A DNA stretch of 64,000 bases from Cyathus striatus (lineage: Eukaryota > Basidiomycota > Agaricomycetes > Agaricales > Nidulariaceae), in contig JAOVFP010000008.1 in NCBI GenBank assembly GCA_025738555.1, positions 1,798,001 through 1,862,000 on the forward strand, given 5' to 3'. Positions 58,210 through 64,000 of the stretch are shown here, one piece after another. The position numbers and the translations under genes were made by a program. Positions within the stretch are counted from its first letter, which is position 1, and each line of letters starts with the position of its first letter. The notes below the pieces were generated by a model. It did not search any database, was not told where the DNA came from, and saw only the letters and a program-made list of their open reading frames with translations.

Positions 58210-58695
58210 TTTATATGTAGATTCTAGAGTAGATGATATAGATATGTGCTTTGGAACCTGTGTTTGTTATGCTCTAATAAAGTGGGGCATTATACATTGT
58301 TCAGTCATGTGGTCGTTAATCTAACATTGTAACTTCTTAGTTATGACACAAGTGTGCTTGTGCTGGCACATTATTACCCTTTCCAGAATGCTTGGCAGTG
58401 ATATTAGCAGTACAGTAGAATGCCTCCTAACCCATACCCCTCCGGAGGCAGCTCGGGCTATGGCTTTTTAGGAGCCATGCAATAGGTGGAATGTACTACC
58501 TGTGTGAATTTTATTCTGGCAGACAAACAATATGACAAATTCAACAATCATTGCAATTTTTGTATGATACCATATATAAATATAGTTAATAACCAAAGCA
58601 TAAGTCAGTGTAAGTAATGTAAATTGACACATACCCATATCAGCAAGCCATGTGTTATAACATACCTTTTGTTTCCTGAAGGAGTCAATCAGTTA

Positions 58696-58835
58696 TTCCC
58701 ACTACCTTTTAAGGTAGTTGGGTTATAGGATAGTTTGGATTTCCCTATAAGGAAATTTTTAAATCAGGGTTGGGATCTCATTTTCAGGAGATTTGATTGG
58801 CTGATGCACTGAAGCCCTGTGAGGTTGTGACATTC
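58696..58835 (-). repeat. Interspersed repeat family D, copy 3 (inverted)
   Basis: Starts at the palindrome TTCCCACTACCTTTTAAGGT AGTTGGG and continues with CAGGGTTGGGATCTCATTTT and GATTTGATTGGCTGATGC, the reverse complement of copies 1 and 2. Confidence 0.72.
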
Positions 58836-60114
58836 ATGCTCAGTGCCTCTGCTTTGATTCCAAGTTCTCTAGCTCATTCTTTTTTACTATGCAGCTCTCT
58901 GCTTCATTATGGATCACTCTGTGTCCTTCTGATGCTCTCTTACTTTGGTATATTTCACTAGGCAGCTCTCCGGTTTGTTCTGTCTCTCTCTGCTCTCTAC
59001 ATTGTTCCACTTCCTCCTGCCTTGTCTTGCTATGTTCTGTGCAGCTCTGAAGAGGGTCCTCCACCTCCTTCTGATTTGTTTGAGCCTCTGTACACCTCTT
59101 CCAGACTCTAATTTGGAAACAGTGGACCCATCTTCCCCTCTCTCAATTGACCACACAGAGACTGACATACCACCCTCCAGGGCCAGTGTGTAATCCCTGC
59201 CTCCAGAGCATTCTCACATCCATGCAATACTAATGCACTTCCTGCACCAAACTTTCCCATCCTCATCATTCTAGTTCTTCTGTCATCGGTATCTGTGCCT
59301 TGCCCTGCTTCAACTTTCAGACATCCATGGTGCTTGACAGATAGGTTAACATATGTCAACTTACAGTTCTCTCTCCCCATAGGTGCTAACATGTCTCATC
59401 TGTCTCACTCAGTTTCTCTGTCACCTTCATTGCACTCCTACTGATTTCTTATTTGCCTAAGAAGGATATACATGTAAATGATGGTTTGACTTCCAGTCCT
59501 TTCTTCAGACATTGCTCAGTAATGCTAATACCACTGCATGAATGCAGGATGTTGTGTGAGAGACTATGCAATACATGATGATTCTGAAGTGTGTATTATC
59601 CCCTTTCCCTACCCTTTTTCTTTTTAACATGTTTCAATGTGTTTTTACAGTCCTACCTGCTTCCTCTCACTCATGACAAACCTGGTTGAACTGCCCTTTA
59701 GAAATGGCGGCACCCTTGATTCACCTTGAACCAGACTTTAGCCACCCTCATTGAGATCCCCTCTATACCTCCCTTCATCACAATGTCCCTGCTCCAGCCA
59801 CTTCTAACTGTACATGGGATAGCATATTTAGAGGCTCACTCTGCTGGAGGGAGTATGTTCCAAGTGCCATTGAGGGCCATTGTACAATTGTATGAGAATG
59901 AGAATGATTGGTGCATACCATCTTTTGCTGTGCACTGTGGCATGGTTCTGAAACAATCTTCCACAGTCCTCTCTCTCTCCTTTTACCCTATGAATGTCTA
60001 GGATTCCCATAATTCATCATACACATCAGGATTCCATGGTTTTCATATCACTGTGCTGGCATCTAAGCCATAGCAGTCAGTTATGGGCTGGGTAACATGT
60101 AGGACATAATTGAG
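58836..60114. other. CpG-poor, no gene recognised
   Basis: Open frames at 58840-59193 (both strands) and 59726-60001 are short and unlike known families. Probable old transposon sequence. Confidence 0.4.
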
Positions 60115-60119
60115 GTAAC

Positions 60120-60872
60120 TGTTATATCCGTATCCAGATACATCATGCTGACATTACTGAACACTCCCACGTGACCTTCCAATACACCTGTTCCATTCCC
60201 GGAATGTACCTGCTATGGGTTTACACTTCCTGACATTCTCACCCAGGAACATACCCAGAACCCATCGGGTTTTCTATTAGATACTTTGGATATGTAGTTT
60301 CTCTTATGACAGCCTCACTGCATCATTATACCATTACTCCTCTCTTCCATTCTCACTTGTATGTTATATTATGGTCAATGTAGTTTAGTTTCTTATTCTT
60401 CATTCTGAGCACATCATTTGTGCCACTACCAGTCTTTATTTCATTTACTTACACTTAGTATTCTGTCTCCGGATTCGTATCTACGTCTTACTAGTACATA
60501 TAAATAGTCTTCCAAATGTACTAGGTAGTCTTCAGTATTGGTATCAACTCTGTACACTTTCTTCCTACTCTAAGTTCCAAAACCCACTCCAGGTTTTCCT
60601 TTGGGTCTCTCTCCCACTGCCTAGTGTAGTGGCGAAGCCCCTCGCATACTCTGGAACGTTTCCTTACATTGGATATCATCTGTTGTGAAATATGAACCAT
60701 TCCCTGGGGATATCCAGGCAGTGCAGCACATACACTGAAGCTACAGTTCACTTCTGCACTCCCACTCCCATTCCCATACCTGTACTCACTTCGGGTTTCC
60801 ATTATAGTTTTCCCACACCCTTCAGGCATCTTCACAACCACTTCTAAGCAGGAAGAGAATCGGTATGTAACA
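60120..60872 (+). mobile_element. Solo LTR, family A copy 2 (753 bp)
   Basis: Starts TGTTATATCCG and ends GGTATGTAACA, flanked by the perfect TSD GTAAC (60115-60119 and 60873-60877). Co-linear with 348-1111. Confidence 0.92.
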
Positions 60873-61132
60873 GTAACAGAACAACCCATGTCAATCATAC
60901 AAATCTAAGACTCTCATCTGACCTAGACCCTAGTACTTGACTGCCTGTAAAGGTCTTAGTGAGAGACTATTTATTAACTCATACACTTACATTATTATTA
61001 AGCTCAATGCTTTTGAAATATAGAAATACTATCTTTTGTATCTATTCATAATGTAAATACATGAAAATTGTAAAGAAATAAGTACATTGGTCCATACTTA
61101 GCCTGATCCAAAATACAGCAAGTTATGAAAGA

Positions 61133-62834
61133 AGGTAGTGGGCTTTGCCACTGAGATGTCTGATGGGTGTACACTACCTATAGCAGTTGATTTTAGCTTT
61201 TCTATTATGTATATGAGTACTCACCAAATGGTAACAAACATGGGTTAGATCATAGGATTGGAGTTGAGACCCAAGCTGCCAGTTATAGTACTACTAAAAG
61301 TACACTCACCAAGGGTATTATTAACATAAAGCCTAAGGTAGTACTGCATACAGAAGCAGAGAGATAAAGACAGCATGAAACTCAGTGACTAAATGAATAA
61401 CAGCCAGAAACACATCTGTCTGGTGATGCGTGAAGGTCATGTGACAAAACACGATCAATATCCAAGAGAAGCAAGCAATGACAAGGCACCTTGCCAGGCA
61501 CCTCAGCAAGTCCTGAAGTCCTGAGTCAACTGATCAACTTCTCTCAGAGAAACTGGTGAAGTGAGACATAGCTAGATTAAGTGATGCACTCTGAACCCTG
61601 ATCAACACCTGAGCTATTCTTAGTACATCTGCATATAACCAATCCCATATTGACCAAAGGAATGTGTGTGGTGCCATATCCCCCATTGTGCAACTCTCTA
61701 TGACAGACACTTGACCCCCTATCCAGCATGCTCCATGAGTGTATGGCCTTCCCTTTGCAGTGATGTCATTTACCATGCCTAGTACCCTGAATGTAACTAT
61801 CCAGTAGCTATACAGTACCTTCAGCCACCATATTTCCAGCAGTATATAAAGTAGACAAGTTTTGCCATGTACAACAAGCTATCCCCCATGCAGCTTCCAT
61901 TATAAAGTACCTTGACATAGTGTAGAGAAATAAAGTGTATTTTCCAAGATCATTGATTAGTAATTTGATTTGAGTCTAGTAAGAGGAGCTGCAAACTCAT
62001 AGAGAATTGCATGTTTGCCTCATACATAGCCAGAGACATTATCTAACCACTACTTAGTTATTCCTTCACCTTCCTATACATCCCCCTTCTACCCCCCTTT
62101 GCCTGGAAGTGTCATTAACACTGATCTTCTGCAAAATTCCCTCCAAACTCGCCACCCCGTTACATTGTTTTAGGAGTAAGTAGTTATAATTACATAATCT
62201 AGCTACTATCACCCTGTTGTAAACATCTCTAATCTCTTAGCTTGTCTTCCCACTTCTAGAGGGCTTCCAGGATCACTAGTGTTTCTAGCTCATGTACTGT
62301 GTAATTGTGTTGAGCTGCAGTGAATTTTCTTGATATGAATCCTGCAGGTTGACATTTATTCCAAGTAGGTCCTTGGGAGCTCTTTACACTTAGCCAGGTG
62401 TTCTGTACAGAATCTGCACAGATTTGGCAGAGGTTTTTTCAGATTTATGCAACCTGAAAATTCTGTACAGAATCTGATGAAATGGGGGGGTGTAATGATG
62501 AAGTGGGGGGTTCTAATGATGAAACAGGGTGATGTAATGATGAAACAGGATGTTCTAATGATGAAACATGATGTTCTAATGATGAAACAAGATGTTTTAA
62601 TAGTGAAACAGGGTGATATAATGATGAAACAGGGTGATGTAATGTTTAATGATGAAATGAGGTGATGTAATGATGAAATGAGATGATGTAATAATGAAAC
62701 AGAATAATGTAACAAGGGAATAGGATGTTGTGACAAGGGAACAGGAATAGTGAAACACCTGATGGGTGTACACTACCTTTAGTCATGGATTTTAGCTTTT
62801 CTAAACATGTAATTAGTACTCATCAAACAGTAAA
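61133..62834. other. Dispersed direct repeat pair and motif variant in relic DNA
   Basis: GATGGGTGTACACTACCT, then TTGATTTTAGCTTTTCT and AGTACTCA, occurs at 61160-61232 and again at 62759-62834. A variant of the 22-bp motif is at 61133-61152 (AGGTAGTGGGCTTTGCCACT). Between them, a TATATAAAG with downstream AATAAAG (about 61850-61940) resembles LTR promoter/poly-A signals. No coding frame is recognised. Confidence 0.45.
62476..62705. repeat. 21-bp minisatellite TAATGATGAAACAGGATGTTC
   Basis: About 10 imperfect units (for example TAATGATGAAACAGGGTGAT, TAATGATGAAACATGATGTT). A further unit pair occurs near 62840-62870. The 21-bp period keeps frames open and gives heptad-like shadow peptides on both strands. 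Confidence 0.88.
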
Positions 62835-62879
62835 CACAGTGATGAAATGGGGGGATGTATTGATGAAACAGGATTTCAA

Positions 62880-62995
62880 GTGTGACATATTGGAAAGGGT
62901 GTCACACATTGGAAAGGGTGTCACATGTTGGAAAGGGTGTCACATGCCTTGTCACACTTTCTCCAACATTTTCCAACATGTCACACTTATTCCCT
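62880..62995. repeat. Short tandem repeat GGAAAGGGTGTCACA with inverted half
   Basis: ATTGGAAAGGGTGTCACA units occur at 62888-62948, followed by the opposite strand version (CACACTTTCTCCAACATT, TTCCAACATGTCACACTT), so the block can fold back on itself. Confidence 0.65.
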
Positions 62996-63159
62996 TGTCA
63001 CATTGATCATCAATAATGTATTGACAACTTGCTTATTCAACAAACTATTACTGATAGTCTAATAAGAACAGATTCTGCACAGATTCTGTACAGATCTGCA
63101 TGGATTCCACACAGATTCCACACAGATTCTGCACAGACTCCTTGGGGGAGTGTAAATTA

Positions 63160-64000
63160 CTGGGAAGAAGAGGACTATTCAGAACACTTACACCCAGACC
63201 TCTTCAAGAATTACCCCTCCCAAACCTGTCAAATGTTTTCATTGCGACAAGATTGGACATGCCAAGAACTGTCCAAGTTACTTCTGTGGCAGATGCTGAA
63301 ATTCACTCCAGGACACTATGAACATTCCTATTATCAATTATGTGGTACCACATATATGCAGTGGAACTCTGGCACCACTTTACACCTGGCAACCTCATTG
63401 AAGTGCATGGCAGGTCCAACCAACAGACCAATCAACCCACCATCATGAGGTAAGAGAGACTGCATGAGTCATGACACAGACAGCAGATACTGCTACACGG
63501 AATGGAGGGAATGGACAGAGGAGGATAAGAAACAGGGTTGTGGAATCACAAGGACTTCTAGACAATAATTGAAGAGAGAGAGAGAATCAAAGGGTAAGAA
63601 TGTCAAGATGGAGGAGGATTACATCTGAGAGGCAATACATCCTGACAGATCAACAGGACAACTTGCATGGGATTGACACCAAGACTGAGAGGATGCAAAG
63701 AAGAACAACTACAACTACACTGCTGACTTTGACAATGGGACCATTAACTAATAGTCAAGTTCAAGTGAACTTTTCCCTTAATGAAGGGGTAATGTTATGG
63801 TTTTTCTTTATTTTCTTTTGTTTACACTTAGTCTACTTTGACCTGTTTGGTACAACCATTGATACCAAACATCTTTACTTTTACATAGCTTTATTTATAC
63901 TTATGACTCATAATGACTTGTTCTAAGTCATCATTTATTTACATTCTCTTTCTCATACTTTTAACTTCTTATGACTCATTTCAAGTCATTGTACTATACT
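63160..64000 (+). mobile_element. LTR retrotransposon relic: Gag zinc knuckle and start of 3' LTR
   Basis: The plus strand at about 63230-63295 encodes CFHCDKIGHAKNC, a zinc knuckle with one residue less than the usual C-x2-C-x4-H-x4-C. Further Gag-like frames are broken by stops. The purine-rich AATGAAGGGGTAA is followed by an LTR starting TGTTATGG (63795) that runs off the window. Its first 200 bases resemble the LTR at 39997 (shared TTATGACTCATT... TTGTACTATAC). No pol is seen between them. Confidence 0.5.

Noticed and set aside
62356..62736. 126-codon minus ORF with repeated CFIIRTS-like peptides
   Set aside because: Product of the 21-bp minisatellite, not a gene.

Overview
This is a eukaryotic, fungal window. 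Genes are split by many introns of about 41-66 nt with GT..AG ends. The protein families point to a mushroom-forming basidiomycete (Agaricomycetes): a NACHT-WD40 receptor-like protein, DUF6699 and DUF6589 proteins, KDZ-transposon-associated CxC5/CxC6 cysteine-cluster proteins, a CE8 pectinesterase relic, and copia, hAT and pogo/Fot1-like elements. Families were recognised from remembered motifs, not from a database search.

Two kinds of DNA alternate with sharp edges. CpG-containing islands carry most intact genes: about 4.9-21.65 kb (a small 4-TM membrane protein, a Pro-rich/coiled-coil protein, an MPDU1 homologue, two DUF6699-type proteins, an NAD-binding SDR) and about 52.3-56.95 kb (an acidic protein relic, a decayed SDR duplicate). 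The rest (0-4.9, 22-30.5, 30.9-52, 57-64 kb) is almost free of CpG and consists of transposon and gene relics with TpG/CpA in place of CpG, as expected of long-term cytosine methylation and deamination. Many nonsense codons there are TGA where a family Arg (CGA) is expected.

Mobile elements could be delimited to the base by target-site duplications (TSDs). They are: a 5.8 kb element with an 8-bp TSD (8891-14688) holding a nested pogo/Fot1-like element (9028-12588, TA); a copia element (21650-29346, TSD TAGAT, two 326-bp LTRs) holding a hAT element (24217-28000, 8-bp TSD); three solo LTRs of one family (348-1111, 30368-31502 inverted, 60120-60872), of which the second contains a younger solo LTR (30519-30892); and a 681-bp TA-flanked MITE (56952-57632) inside the SDR duplicate. 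Gag/LTR relics lie near 39-40.5 kb and at the right edge.

The most notable items are: (i) the NACHT-WD40 gene (48154-52221) with 12 nearly identical WD repeats, including a duplicated three-repeat block, which keeps CpGs only around its 5' end; (ii) the SDR duplicate pair (20.1-21.65 and 56.05-58.25 kb), which works as a natural experiment: CpGs are lost only on one side of the MITE, and copy B preserves the empty site of the copia insertion; (iii) a nearly intact DUF6589 gene (43708-46427) between head-to-head copies of a Cys-containing gene that retain CpGs; (iv) the 5.8 kb 8-bp-TSD element, whose own transposase is not identified.
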